Origin: Branchiostoma belcheri | Taxonomy: Eukaryota; Chordata; Leptocardii; Amphioxiformes; Branchiostomatidae | DNA length: 64,000 nucleotides | Direction of reading: 5' to 3' | NCBI RefSeq assembly: GCF_001625305.1 | Contig: NW_017803047.1 | Coordinates: forward strand, 139,403-203,402 | Shown: positions 11,501 to 62,900 of the stretch, one piece after another | Layout of the letters: each line of letters starts with the position of its first letter | Numbering within the stretch: the stretch's first letter is position 1 | Translations under genes and position numbers: made by a program | Notes under the pieces: model-generated | What the model saw: only the letters and a program-made list of their open reading frames with translations | What the model was told of the DNA's origin: nothing | The model's database searches: none

Positions 11501-12033
11501 TACACTACAGATTTCGATATCTATTTTTATTCTTCAAATTACAGAATGTGTGGACCAATTGCGTGACGTGACCGACATGTTTAGTGATGAAGATGTTTCT
11601 GAAGCCATCATCAACGTACGGAGGAAAAAGAAGGTACAGTTATCTTTAAAATGGTTGTCAGTGGGAGAATCTGCCTGTCGTGCAGACAGAGGTTTTTTAG
11701 CCAGTCTTTAACATCTGTGTCCATTATATCACCAGGGTCCATAATATCGCCACCTTGAGAAACACTGTGCTTAAAGATATTTTTACTGCACTCCTTCACA
11801 CATCAAATGTACATACCTAGGGTATGTTGCAGTAAAAATATCTTTAAGCACAATATTTCTCAGGGTGGCCATATTATGGACCCTGGTGATATTATGGACA
11901 CAGATGTTAATAATTGCATAAAATTTTGAACTTTCCACACAGGATGTTTTTATAAAAAAATATTTTTTTTTTTTTAATTTTATGCAGTCGACAAATAATG
12001 ATATGTTTTATTTTTCAGACAGTCGTGAAATAA
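975..12033 (+). CDS. Gene A: multipass membrane protein with a C-terminal RIPK2-like kinase (13 exons)
   Basis: Exons: 975-1686, 2345-2562, 2803-3184, 3614-3697, 3943-4020, 8375-8414, 9240-9416, 9589-9889, 10072-10214, 10371-10447, 10812-10974, 11545-11633, 12019-12033. Junction phases run 1,0,1,1,1,2,2,0,2,1,(1),0 and agree at every junction except for one surplus base within exon 11. Discounting that base, the coding length is 2478 nt, 825 residues plus stop. The 40-bp exon 8375-8414 converts phase 1 to phase 2, exactly what is needed to join the membrane half to the kinase half. The product would sit in a membrane with the linker and kinase on one side; an even number of membrane segments puts both ends in the cytoplasm. 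No family name is recognised for the membrane half. The start ATG at 975 is the first good one, but an upstream 5' exon cannot be excluded. A split into two genes is possible, but then the kinase half would lack a start exon. Confidence 0.7.
2105..2300. repeat. (GT)n microsatellite in gene A intron 1
   Basis: About 195 bp of GT repeats with scattered interruptions. Both strands give spurious low-complexity reading frames here. Confidence 0.95.
2803..3184 (+). CDS. Gene A exon 3: proline-rich linker with 57-bp tandem repeat
   Basis: The exon starts in phase 0 after a TTTCAG acceptor and ends in phase 1 at GTAAGT. It begins with a basic juxtamembrane stretch (several Arg), then about 3.5 copies of a 19-residue unit rich in Pro, Ser and Thr, with core GPRTGSASPVPVPFQTPSP, between about 2944 and 3160. 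Copies are nearly identical at DNA level, so the array is young or homogenised. The composition suggests a flexible, phosphorylatable cytoplasmic linker; no binding partner can be named. Confidence 0.75.
3361..3540. repeat. Possible SINE-derived segment in gene A intron 3
   Basis: This stretch contains CCTTCGGACGGGACGTTAAG, which resembles a sequence I associate with dispersed animal short repeats. No tRNA-like head and no second copy was found in the window. Weak call. Confidence 0.25.
3614..4020 (+). CDS. Gene A exons 4 and 5: tandemly duplicated linker exons
   Basis: Exons 3614-3697 (28 codons) and 3943-4020 (26 codons) both start with ATCATCTGCCGCCGATT, end in GCAG before GTAAAG, and are phase 1-1. 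The upstream intron ends (CACTAATTACTTTATTTT) and the downstream intron starts also match, so a unit of about 330 bp was duplicated with its introns. Both encode a Pro, Gln and Ile-rich linker. Because each is symmetric, skipping either would keep the frame. Confidence 0.75.
4156..5100 (+). mobile_element. piggyBac-like MITE, copy 2 (complete)
   Basis: The 945-bp element starts CCCTCAACAGAACACC after TTAA (4152-4155) and ends GGTGTACTGTTTAGGG before TTAG (5101-5104), a TTAA with one change. The ends are imperfect inverted repeats (CCCTMAACAGWACACC). The 20-bp palindrome occurs three times, at 4198-4217, 4899-4918 and 5065-5084. It lies in the 4.35-kb intron of gene A between exons 5 and 6, opposite in orientation to copy 1. 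Confidence 0.85.
5195..6150. repeat. Dispersed repeat family B, long copy
   Basis: It begins TTACCTCCATAAAATGGAGG and ends AATGGAGGTATGAGATCTCG. A second, shorter copy at 43908-44235 matches about 330 bp, including the TG-rich stretch and the segment around the CATGCTATGGTCTTG motif. No coding capacity is seen. The class is not recognised. Confidence 0.65.
5780..5849. repeat. Perfect 30-bp hairpin
   Basis: Arms 5780-5809 and 5820-5849 are exact reverse complements around a 10-base loop (CTTCTCCTTC). It lies inside repeat family B within a gene A intron and would fold in the pre-mRNA. Confidence 0.9.
6728..7359 (+). mobile_element. piggyBac-like MITE, divergent relative
   Basis: TTAA (6724-6727) precedes CCCTATCTAGACC and AGTATAGGG is followed by TTAA (7360-7363), giving a clean target duplication. 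Internal stretches match copies 1 and 2 (the TTTTCAGAG block, the TGACGTCA-rich stretch, TTGACCAATGACGTCATC), but the GGTCCGCGCGGACC palindrome is absent. It is an older subfamily of the same group. Confidence 0.7.
7447..8285. repeat. Dispersed repeat family C, copy 1
   Basis: It runs from ACTAGAGAGGCCGACATTTG to the CCATGGTATGGACTGAAATA tail. A second copy of similar length sits at 47848-48665 in gene B, in the same orientation, at roughly 90% identity by eye. The reading frames inside are not conserved and look like noise. No terminal repeats are obvious. Confidence 0.8.
8375..12033 (+). CDS. Gene A kinase half, exons 6-13
   Basis: Approximate residues: glycine loop GQGAFGSV at 533-540, VAVK lysine at 555, helix-C glutamate near 573 (SEARKL), catalytic HCDLKAEN at 647-654 and DFGLSKW at 668-673. 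The P+1 region reads GGTPTHVPPE, and DDRPSFQ marks the end of the C-lobe. The HxDLK loop and the FHVKISDFGLSKW block resemble RIPK2 most closely among families I know, so it should be a serine/threonine (TKL-group) kinase with all catalytic residues present. Only about 34 residues follow the kinase, with no death domain, CARD or ankyrin repeats, unlike vertebrate RIPKs. Exon 11 (10812-10974) is 163 nt where its phases need a multiple of three: the frame reads well to GGGRP (near 10876) and resumes one base off at LIPRGVP (about 10881 on). Confidence 0.8.
9914..9933. other. Assembly gap (20 N) in a gene A intron
   Basis: The gap lies between exons 8 and 9, so the coding sequence is not interrupted. 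Confidence 0.99.
11710..11908. repeat. Foldback element with 81-bp arms
   Basis: Arms 11710-11790 and 11828-11908 are near-perfect reverse complements around a 37-bp spacer, inside the last intron of gene A. The length suits a foldback MITE better than a microRNA precursor. Confidence 0.85.
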
Positions 12034-12169
12034 AACGACAGTACACTGGAGACAGCAATGACCATGAGACTAAAGACTGAATTAGTCGGTCTGTTTAAGA
12101 TGCTTTGTTTTAAGAACGTTTGTTTCCATGCGAAAATGCCTATAAAGGGTTAATTACCTTCGTCAGAAG

Positions 12170-12355
12170 GTTATGTCTTACACAGGGGCTGCAACATGTA
12201 ATCAAAATGGGACATGTTCATTTTCCAACATGTAATCACAGGACGTGGTGACAGCACACAAACGTTATATCAACTTATATTAATGCCGCCACCAACACAG
12301 AAAAGTCGTGTAAAGTGCCTTTCCCAAGGGCACAAGGTCGGTGGCTGCTGATTTT
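12170..12355 (-). mobile_element. tRNA-SINE fragment (reverse, head missing)
   Basis: Reverse complement matches the body of the SINE at 17547-17785: CTTGTGCCCTTGGGAAAGGC, TTAATATAAGTTG and GTCACCACGTC in order. The tRNA-like head is absent. Confidence 0.75.
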
Positions 12356-14379
12356 GTATTTGGTTACAACTAGGGGTGTGGTGCGTGTATCTTTATGATA
12401 TTTTGTAGGTAGGATGAGGCTCTGAAAAGGAAGGTCAAATTTAACTTTGGGTACTCAAGCGATTTTGTAAGGTACTGCAGCGAGGTACATTTGTATGATA
12501 TCTCTTGAAGTGGACATGTTATGGTCTTGAGTTTTGAGTTTGTTTGGGCAGTAGGTATCAGATGCAGTTTTCAGCGAAATAGCTGTTTTTAGTGCGGCTG
12601 TGGTCATGTTTATGACGGAATGTGACTAGACGGGATAACTTTTGATGAATTGCGGATGTTTTTATACAATTTTTGTAGATAGCTTGTAGTGTGAAAAAAA
12701 GGAAGGTTCAGTTCGAATTTGGGCATTCTAGTGGCTTTTTAAGGTATTGCAACGACACTTTTAGGTTTGAATGTAGATCAGGCTACTTGGGCCAGTTGGG
12801 TTTTGTAAGTCCAACATATGTTCACACGCCCCCCCCCCCGGTAAAGGGTAACAGATGTTTCTAAGGTTGTTGACAATGCTAGATCATGGGAATGTTACAT
12901 AATCAGGTAATTATGGACGTGTGGGCGTTGAAGTGGTCCGTTTCAGTTAGGCCTTGACAGGCAAGGAAGCTGGCAGGGACATGGTTTTGCAGTGGATTTT
13001 TTGTTGTCTTCTGGTTTTGGCGTGGTGATATTATGCAGTCAGGATATAGGAGCATCTGGTGTGCTCTCTGTTTGTTAGCGGAACGCTGGGATAGGGATTG
13101 TTTATGCGCTTCCGCTAGCGCTATTGACCTAAGCTTGAGGGGTATTTTTTCTTTCGCCAAATTTAGGCGACACTGATTCATTTTTATGGTTCTCGGACAT
13201 TTTTAGTTCAAAGGATAGCAAGCGGACATCATGAAATAATAGGGTTAGGAAGAAAAAAAATCAATATGACTACTGTATTTACTACATAAAATTAAATCCA
13301 CCGAGGCATCAACCAGGTCCTCTGACATTTCTTTCATTAGGTTTTTCCAGTTAACCATATTTAAAAAAAATCCGAGAACCAACAAATTAAATTTATTTGG
13401 CCTTAATAGTGGATGTGTAAGGACGCTTTTGACAGTATCATCCTGAACGCTGAGATAGGGTTTGTATTGATTTGGGTTAAGTGTTCTTTTTAAGCTGAAG
13501 TTATGTTAATAGTAAATGCGTACCGATGATTATGTCAGAAAATTTCCGTACCCTTGTAACATGTGTTTCTGTACTCTGACTTATGTCACACACATCCTTT
13601 GGTTCACGTACCAGCAAAATAAATGTAAAACTATGTACAGCAGCACATCTCTGACAACTCACCCAAACTCATACCTGACGAACGTATGAAGTCATCGACC
13701 TCTTGTTGATGAATGCTTAAGCTCCCAATAGAATTGATAAACAAGTGGTTTCTTTGCAAACATGATTGTCATAATCATCAAAGGAATAAGATTCTGTCAA
13801 ACTAGAAGGGAAGAATTGTGTATTGATCTTCAGGAAATGGCAGATGTTTGCAGTTATGATACATAAGTCTATGTGAATTCATCATCTTTACTATAGCTAT
13901 GTTGAAGAAAAGAATAAATGTTTTACTGTGTTTGTGTGATATAAAAAGCAGTAGTTTATTATCTGTCATGTAGTTGGTATTATGACTTATACAAGAGTGG
14001 ATAGACAACGATATTGATAAAAGCATTGTAGTACACAGGTAAAATTTACGTAGTCTTGTTACAGTACGATAGCCTTGCGGTTTCCCAGCATTTTAATATA
14101 TTTTTGTGGACAAAACGAATTGTTCAGTTGAAACTTGCCAAACTGCCAAACCAAAACACAGTGACAGTCAACGTTTGCTGCAGTGAATGTTGTGTGTATC
14201 ATATTCTATTCATATCAGTTCTGTCACAGTATTGGTAGCAGTCACTGGGAAGCAGGATGGCCAAAGTGTACATTGGGGAGGATATTGGCTTTACATGCAA
14301 AACTCTGTCTCTTGATCAATTGCTTACGTCACGTATCAGTAAAGTCTCGTGTGAATAAGGTCACGTGTTTGTAAACCGT

Positions 14380-14505
14380 AACTCTCGCGAGATCACGATG
14401 TGAAGTGATTGGTCATTAATTATCCTGATGAAGGCGACAGTGGTCGCTGAAAATTTGATCCCTGTAAATAGTGTGTTGGAATAAAGTTTAACGTTTTACT
14501 AAGAA
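14380..14505 (+). ncRNA. Hammerhead-ribozyme-like retroelement tail
   Basis: CTGATGA (14425-14431) is followed by a 5-bp stem, GCGAC (14434-14438) with GTCGC (14443-14447) around AGTG, then GAAA (14449-14452). This is the conserved hammerhead core order. It is followed by TGGAATAAAGTTTAACG, resembling a retroelement 3' end. Penelope-like elements are known to carry such ribozymes. Stems I and III are not convincing by eye, so activity is uncertain. Confidence 0.4.
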
Positions 14506-14640
14506 CTCTGTCTCTTGTTACTGTAAAAAATATCACTTGAAAATAATTTGTAATTTTAGATGAACAGTTCAGAAATGTTTTATCATTATCAGATTGAACA
14601 CTAATCTAACATAGATGGCCCAAGAGTTAACAAAAAAATG

Positions 14641-14801
14641 TCATGATAATTCTTTGATGGCCACAAGGACATAGCATCTTGGAGAGATGACAGGATAAAA
14701 CACAGGGATCTGTGCCGCAGCTAGGAGAGACCCCTGGCTGTTCATGGAGGAAGCACAGCCTGTCCAGGTGAAGGAGTACATGGTGCAAGGCAGGCACGCA
14801 G
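14641..14801 (-). CDS. Possible terminal exon of an unrecognised minus-strand gene
   Basis: On the minus strand a pyrimidine-rich acceptor (CTTCTTTCGCAG) is followed by about 53 open codons ending in TGA, including a Cys-containing stretch and SSMNSQGSLLAAAQI. No partner exon or polyadenylation signal was found and no family is recognised. It may be chance. Confidence 0.2.
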
Positions 14802-15609
14802 CTGCGAAAGAAGAGGAAAATGTGTCATAAGTCCCTGAGCCAAATGTGTATTGTTATGATTAGGTCTTGTATATGATATAACAAGATATTGCATTTTACA
14901 AATTTACAAAGAGCTTGCTAGTAATATCTGAATATCTGCTTTGTCACAAATAGACACTACCTAGACCAGAAACTACCCAGATCACCTGTATAAATGGCAG
15001 ATGTTCCTTCGTAATGCTCATAATAGATTTTGATAACAGATGAACGTTTTCTAACTGTGGTCAGCGAGGGGCTCGCCTGACATAGTCCACAAGGTTTTTA
15101 CTTTTTCCTACCACCTTTCAACTGTTTTGTTCCTTTAGGCAGTTCCTGATAAAGGCAGTACTGCATCATTTTCACAGCATTGACAGAGACATGTTGACAT
15201 TAGTAAAATACTTGAAACATCCAAAGGCTTATTTCGATTTTGATTAGTAATAATGCCCCCTTGAACAAAATTACCCCACCAGTTAAATTTCAAAATTGAT
15301 ATGTAATATATGTAACGTTTATGCTACTAAAATTGTTCGTACGGTGTATGTGTTCCTCGACCGTATTGGTCGTGGCTATACCGCCCCTTGCGAGTTGACA
15401 TACACTTTCGATACAAGGCAGGGTGATGATGTAATCACCATGTGGCTGATACGGAACATAGGTTCGCCAGGCCTCCATCCGAGTGGTTTGAAGTAAATCA
15501 CGAACTCGGTACAGGAGTATTTGTACCATCGCACACCGGGCCATGCTCCTACTCTTTTTTTCGAAAGGTGTGGTGGGTTCTTTAATGTGCGTGGGGTGTG
15601 GCTCTCACG

Positions 15610-15770
15610 AAATCACTATCCAAAGCTAGGTACTCATTTCCACCTGAGTAAAGTGAGAAAAGTCGTGCAAAGTTCCCAAATTACCCAAGGGCACAGGATC
15701 AGTGACAAGTTAGGATTCGAACCCGGTATCTCTTGGGTCTGAGCCACACGATCCCGTGCGTTTATAACCC
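15610..15770 (-). mobile_element. Divergent tRNA-SINE copy (reverse)
   Basis: Reverse complement gives GGATCGTGTGGCTCAG, then a box-B-like GGGTTCGAATCCTAAC, then the CTGTGCCCTTGGG body motif shared with the SINE at 17547. It is older and shorter than the three good copies. Confidence 0.6.
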
Positions 15771-17312
15771 TGCAATGACATGTCTGTGAGCAGATTTGTA
15801 CTTTACAAATAAAGATTTGAGTACGACGAAATAACACGTTCCTTCCATTTATTTTATGATATCAGCCTTTAACCTATAACGTTACATTACGAGGACTACC
15901 TTCACTGCGCTATGGTTGGTCATCAGAAATAACGCGCCATTACCCAATTCCTTATAAGGCACGCGCGCGTTCCACTTTGTCCTTTCGGAGAAGTCCGCAA
16001 CACCGAAGAAGCAAGGCAGGACCGATCTTGCAGCTGAGGCCGTGGGCAGATGGGGGGGGGGCTGGTACTCCAAAGCAGTAAGCCCCCTTCTTTTTAGGGT
16101 ATCCAGCAAAACCGCCCAGGGACTCGATTCCCGATGTCCCGGGAGCCAGGGGTTTTCTTGTTTCTACTTGCCTCTGGTGTATCAACCAACATGTGAAGAA
16201 CCAAACCGCCCCTCCACATGTAACAAACTAACTCTGTTAGATTACGGCAGTCCTGGCTCTGATGTGCATGTTCGAGATCGGGCGTGTATTCATGTATATT
16301 TAGGTGATCTCGCCTCTCCCAGCTAATTGTCCATTACTAATAGGCTCTGCTCACACCACGCCGAACGTGGCCAACCACAATCGTTGATTCATCGTGTCAA
16401 GCTGCCTAATTACGCCGTGCTGACTCCGGCTGGTACGGTGATAGCTGGGCAACCATCAATCACAAATCTGTCAAAGTTAACATTTCACGTCCGTCGGTCG
16501 TAAAAAAATGATCTAAACACAACTTTGAAAAAAGAAATATGACATTGTAACAGGTTTGCCTTGTAGAGGTCATACATGTACACGCTCGGTCTACAGGTAC
16601 AGGTACAAGTCCGAATATAAAATGCCATATTTCACCCTGTAGAACATATAGGTGGTATAAACCACTCACCTCAACTCACCTCACCAGTCCCATAGCAATC
16701 ATGTCACTGTCGTCGGGGCAACAAGACTCTTCCGCCCTTGGCGGTCCTCCGCTAGACTATAAATAGAATAATGGGTCACACCATAACATTTGACCAATCA
16801 CAATCGTTGATTATATTGACGTTTACGCCAATCTAATAATAGTATGGTACATATAGTAGCACCCGACTCCCAGTTCTATCAAGTTGGAGAGAGGACAGCG
16901 AGCTGACATAATCCAACTTCGCCTCACCGACAACATTGAACATACCTGTAAGTTCCGGTATTCGGCAATTTTTCTATTCAACTTCAGTCTAAGATTACAT
17001 AAGCAAGTTATGACGTTCTCTATATAGTTTGTCTTTATCATATAGCAATGATTAAGTCATAATTTTGGTGTAGCAGTGAAATGCGTAGCAAACGGGGATT
17101 TGTGCACTGATCCCGAAAATCTAGTGAGGTTTGCATCCTTGTAATTCTGTGGGGTTTACACTTCTGATCACAGTTTGTTGACTGTTTGTGAAAGAACAGG
17201 GTTCCTGTAATTTAATCATACATTTCAAGTACCAATGCGTAAAGTTTGACGCGTGTCCTTTACGGTTCGTCATGAGCCAAGTCACGTGTAAAGCCTCTGT
17301 CATACCTTTAGG

Positions 17313-18081
17313 AGGGCCTGCAAGCCCTTTTTCGTAAGGCGTAATCAGGCCTTTTTAGCCTTCATAATCCGTAGACAGCCGTCCAAAATCAACGTAATTC
17401 GTAATCAGGACATTAGCCGCAACGCGTAATTGGTCAATTGTATTCTACGTAAAGTGTAGGGAGGTACCTTTATGCAACGTAAAACGTAATCCAGAAATGC
17501 AGGAAACGGCGTTTCAGAGGGTTAAAACTTAAAACTTTCACGGTTGTGGGGTCGTGTGGCGCAGCGGCAGCGTTCTCGACTCGGAACCAGAGGCCCCGGG
17601 TTCGAGTCCTGACATGCCACCGATCGTGTGCCCTTGGGAAAGGCACTTTACACGACTTTCCTCACTTCGCTCAGGTGTAAATGAGTATTGTACTGTCCCT
17701 GTGTTGGTGTCGGCATTAATATAAGTTGAAAAAAATTGAGTGTGTCGTCACCACGTCTTGTGATTACGTGTTTCGGAATATATAAAAAAAAAATTTCACG
17801 GTAGAGCATGCCCCAGTGCACGCGATAGGAGAGAAATTCCTCAATGAAAATCGTGCCCCGCCACAACAAATTTCCTGCCACCGTGCAAGGTGAATGGAGT
17901 GTCCCACGACTAGGAAGCCAGTATCTACAGTCGGTTAGGAAGCCTCATGATCCACTACTGTGCCACATGATCTAACGTAATCGTAATCATCTCTGAAAAT
18001 TTAACGTAATTCAGAATCAGCGGCGAAAGTTTTGCGTAATTCGTAATCACTACGCCGAACACCCCTCCCCTTGCAGACCCT
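17313..18081. mobile_element. hAT-like MITE with 8-bp target duplication
   Basis: CCTTTAGG (17305-17312) and CCTTTAGG (18082-18089) flank a 769-bp element whose ends are AGGGCCTGCAAG and CTTGCAGACCCT, a 12-bp inverted repeat with one mismatch. An 8-bp duplication is typical of hAT transposition. The interior repeats CGTAATC-like words, has no transposase, and contains a SINE inserted later. Confidence 0.85.
17547..17785 (+). mobile_element. tRNA-derived SINE, copy 1
   Basis: The head resembles a tRNA with box A (TGGCGCAGCGGC) and a perfect box B (GGTTCGAGTCC). It is followed by the body CCGATCGTGTGCCCTTGGG, TTAATATAAGTTG and a tail near GGAATATATAAAAA. RNA polymerase III would drive it. It is nested inside the hAT-like MITE, so it is the younger insertion. 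Confidence 0.9.
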
Positions 18082-18089
18082 CCTTTAGG

Positions 18090-19527
18090 ACTGGTTTTCT
18101 CTCGACCTATGCCCAGTCATTGCCGGAGGTCTGTTGAGAGCAGCCAGTTTAATACTGTGCAAACATCCTAACCATCATATTCAAACAAACCTACTCTAAG
18201 TAATCTCACAGCCGCATATATCCATACAATCACTACTAAGCGAGATGAAGCCGAAAAGAATAGAAATTAGACATTTATTTACACTCTTATATGTTCATAT
18301 GTGTGTAATATATATGTTTATGTTCATGTTCTGTACCCATGCGACCTGTGTCTTCATTCATTCATTATAGTCAGCAATCCCGCCGACCAACTGCCAACCA
18401 CCTCACCCACGAGTAGCTAAACCCAATCGTAGTCTTTCTGAGGTCATGGCCGCTATTGTGTCACACTTTTACCCTGTTGGGTCACACAGACGCCATGCTG
18501 TGATTTTTGTGACGCATATACGTACCAACACTGAAAATATCTTAATCCAACCTTTATGATTGGAGTTACGACCGACGTATCAGTGTGAAAGAACAGATCC
18601 TTCGTCTATTGTTTGCCATGAATTGTTGAAGAGTAAAGAAAATCTTTTTACACAACCAAACGAACCTTTGGTTTGAAAAACAAAAGAGTCTCTTTACTCG
18701 GTGAATTAGCAACCTGATGAAACTATTCACGGATGTATTGTAACTTTGAGAAATAAAACAGGTCGAAACAGTGTGCATTCAGATCTTATGCACTAAGTCA
18801 TCTTCATGCTGTATACGCTGCTGCGTTTATGGTTGACAGGACAGAAACCAAGTATAGACAACTTGTCCTCGGGCAGATTTTCCTTCCAGCTCGTTTGGTG
18901 CCCCGGTGTCATGGCAGACCTTCCCAAGCCATTGTCAACAAGGCTTTCCCATTTTGCATACCCACTACAAGGCGACTTGTACGATTAAAATACTTTACAC
19001 GAGACGATTACAGCTGATGAAAGATATGATAATGTTTCAGATATTTAATTTGTATGGAAACTTTCCAAATTTAAATTTTCTCAATGGTAAATGACATGTT
19101 AAGAAGGACGGGTCAATAGTACAGCTTGTTTTTTAAGCCATCGAATTTTCTATCAAGTTACAGTAGAAATACACAAGACGATGTACAGGAGTCAATGTGG
19201 AATAATTATGTACACGACAACACAACACAAGCCACACACGGGTCTCAAGGTCAACCGAAAGTTGTTGGACAAGTCTCGTCACCTGTTTGAAAACACCAAA
19301 TCAGAGTTATTAACTGCAGTGCGTTATATACTTCATATTCAGGACCTGCTCAATAGTGCCACCTTCCGAGACAAAAGTGTAGACCCGTATGGAAGCTAAG
19401 CTTTGTTAATGACAGTTATTTTAGATTGCATTTTTATTTGTTGGAACTAATAAGATTGTAAACTTGCAGACTTTTAGAATGCAATTCCTAACTGGTGGTT
19501 TGTGTCTAGGTGGTGTACACTGACACG
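18090..19527. other. Spacer upstream of gene B
   Basis: No coding segment, RNA gene or clear element is seen here. The gene B promoter should lie within it, but no TATA box or initiator stands out. Confidence 0.5.
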
Positions 19528-59930
<40,403 letters not shown>

Positions 59931-62900
59931 GAGGACGATGTACACGACGTCTACCTAACAACATAAGACGTCAAGACAACATCGCAACTGCACAGGAATG
60001 CTTAAGCAGTAGTTTAACCTCTCAAGCATACAATTTAGTGCGATATAACAATACCACAGGCTCTTCATCTGAACCTAATGCTGTAAACTTTGAGAATACC
60101 TGTAACACTAACAGTATGTTTTAGACTATCCATCTAAACTTTATGATGTATAGTCAATTTATCTTCATAACATCAATAACATGTGTTCTAAAACAGTTTG
60201 AAATGTAATGTCTAAAACAAAAGAAAATTAACGTTCTTAAACTTTTTTCTTTTCATCTTCAGTCTAATCCTCGTTTCTTGACGAAGACTGTAAGTAAACA
60301 GAAAAAATGGTAAAATTTGTGTTTAAAATTACAGTTCAGACGACTTCTAAGAGCATAGATAAACTTTCAAGCCAATGGTGTTGGCGGTTCCTCCATCTGT
60401 ATCTGTATCTGTATAGCCGGTATAACCGCCTTTCGGCGTAACACACCAGCTTCGCAGGCATGCGGCGCGGCGGCAGCTGGCTATATTACACCGATCGACT
60501 TGTTACACCTAACCCTTGAACTTCTAGCTCTAGACATTGTTTAAAGCTATCTATTGACAATGCCCCTACTGTACTTGGTGACAGTGAGTTCCACTCTGCG
60601 ATACTTCTAGGAAATAATTAATTCTTCTAAACTTCATCTAGACTTAGACACAACGCAGTGAACTTTTCGCCATACACCAATAGCATAGACAGTAAAGTAA
60701 ACGTTATCATGTATGCAACAATAGTGTGGGCTCTTGATTTAAACTCGGCGGAATGAACTTTGTCACTACATCAATAATAGTATAAGCTCTTTTGCGACGC
60801 TTACTGGTGGAGGTAGAAAACTAAAAGTCTGTATAGTTGCTTTAATGTTTAAGACACATTGTAATTAGCTTGATACAATAGCATAACAGGCTCTCTGCCT
60901 AACGATGGTGTAGTGAATTTTATCACCGGCTTGCTGCTTTAATATTTATGAGCTTGGTTAATATGGCCAGCAAGGACTTATTGAAGAAGTTATTGGTGTT
61001 TTGATCACATACTGCTAGACTACCGTGCAGATTGCGACAACTAGGCTTTGTAAGTAAATCGTTAATATCTGTTGCGCTTTAGCAGTAGGTGATTTCTATT
61101 GCTAAACCATAAAGAATTTTGTTGTCTTGTAAGCTCATATACAAAATCTATTTTGCTAACAACAACTTACTGATGCATATTCTAACTAATAGTTAGTGAT
61201 CTCTATTACTAAAGCACAAGGGAATCTTCTCTCTTCTAAGCTCTTGTACACCACTCCTTTACCTTTAGGTATTTTCTTGTATATTAGAGTCTGCCCTTAT
61301 TCCCATCCTTTTTTCTGCCAACCTGCTTTAAATAAATACCGCGGTGAAAAAATGGGTAATGTGACAATGACTAAATATAACAGAGTCTGCCCTTATTCCC
61401 ATCCTTTTTTCTGCCAACCTGCTTTAAATAAATACCGCGGTGAAAAATGGGTAATGTGACAATGACTAAATATGCAGAACACGGGTTAACGTGACAGTTC
61501 ACTGATCTATTTATATCATCCTTAGAAATGTATCGATATCTTTTACAGTGCACCAATTACAGCATTTTGCAAATGCTGTAATTGCAATTGGATCTACATT
61601 TGTACATTTGGATCTACATTAATACGTCTGTGATTTCAATGGGGGAGCAGTCGTTGTAAACTGTTTCTGTACACCACAACTACACCGAGAACATGCATGG
61701 AATAAATCAGCGCTAAACACAGACATGTTATGATTTTCTTGACAAGTGAACTGTTGTCTCTTGATAACTGTGTTGTGACATGTAGATTTGTAAGATACAT
61801 TGTATAATATATTACGAGACAAGGAAACATCTTGATTTCCATACATACGGAATAAAGCGAAGTCATGGGGTCACATACATGTTGTCTGTGATTTTTAACT
61901 ATTCACTGATTGTAACAATAGTATATCCGGCCTGTACGTATCTTATGACGGACGGGACAGTAAAATATACACAAGGAAATTGTCACACAAACAATTGAAT
62001 AGATTCAAAATCTTTCCTGTTTCTTGAATAAAAATTGTGTCCTTGTGTATCCCGTTACCCTGATATCTAACCTTCATCGACGTACCTTTCAAGATGTGAA
62101 AGACAGTCCTATTTTTAAAACTTAGTTTAGAAGTGCACTGCACTGGCTTAACGTTTTGCGGTGGTACCGCGTGTGGTCGCTACCGGTACCCGATGACCCT
62201 GACAGGAGAGTGATAGATACCCTGTGGGCGTCAAAGGACGGCTGGACGGCCGCCTGGCGGAAATACTACCCTGTGCCCAGCTCACGCCACTTTTCCATGT
62301 TCCACTGGCATCCACTTTAATGCTTGTTTTTTTCCGTCCAGTTTCCTTGGGCTTTTCAAGCATAAAAGTCGATACCAACGGAACAGACCTCCTGTGCGTG
62401 TCGGGACCCGGGTAGCGTAAGCTCGTCGCGCGCAGCCTTATGACTTTGTTTTTCATGTTTTTTTTCTTCAATTTTACTGTCAACGCGAATTAGGTTGACA
62501 TGGGGTTGACGGTAAAAAAAATTCGACCTAGCTAATGCCCTGGTGCATAGTATATAAAAATCGAATCGGCAGAGAATTCAAGTGGCTACTAGACTTTTCG
62601 TCCCCTAGTCCCTTCGCTCGTCCTCTAGTTCTTTCGTCCTTGTTATGGATTCTTCGTCCTCGTGGTCATGGATGTTTGGTCCTCGTTGCCGTGGATGTTT
62701 CGTCCGATGATTCCTCCAAGTCCAAGTCAAATTTTGTTACATTTGCTACTCCATGTGTTGACTAACTCTCACTTTGAAATTATTTTCAGACAGCTTTTAG
62801 TGGCGAAGTAGCGCAGAGCCGGCCGCGCCGCCGGACCCGGTGTGCCGAACTAAGGAAGTCAAGAATCACGATACTAGTGGTTATTGTCTTACTAATTGGT

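Larger units (their letters stand above)
12034..17304. other. Intergenic stretch with 3' UTR candidate and repeat debris
   Basis: This follows the gene A stop. A possible polyadenylation signal AATAAA at 13618 is unproven. The stretch holds a reverse SINE fragment (12170-12355), a hammerhead-like motif (14425-14452), a weak minus-strand exon (14641-14801) and a second reverse SINE relative (15610-15770). Elsewhere I see no supported exons. Confidence 0.6.

Noticed and set aside
11710..11908. microRNA precursor
   Set aside because: 81-bp near-perfect arms are too long and too perfect for a typical animal precursor; a foldback element explains it better.
17547..17625. tRNA gene
   Set aside because: Boxes A and B are present, but the same head recurs attached to one shared non-tRNA body at three sites, so it is a SINE.
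62148..62483. 111-codon minus-strand frame with basic residues
   Set aside because: No splice context or family resemblance, and it lies in apparent intergenic sequence.
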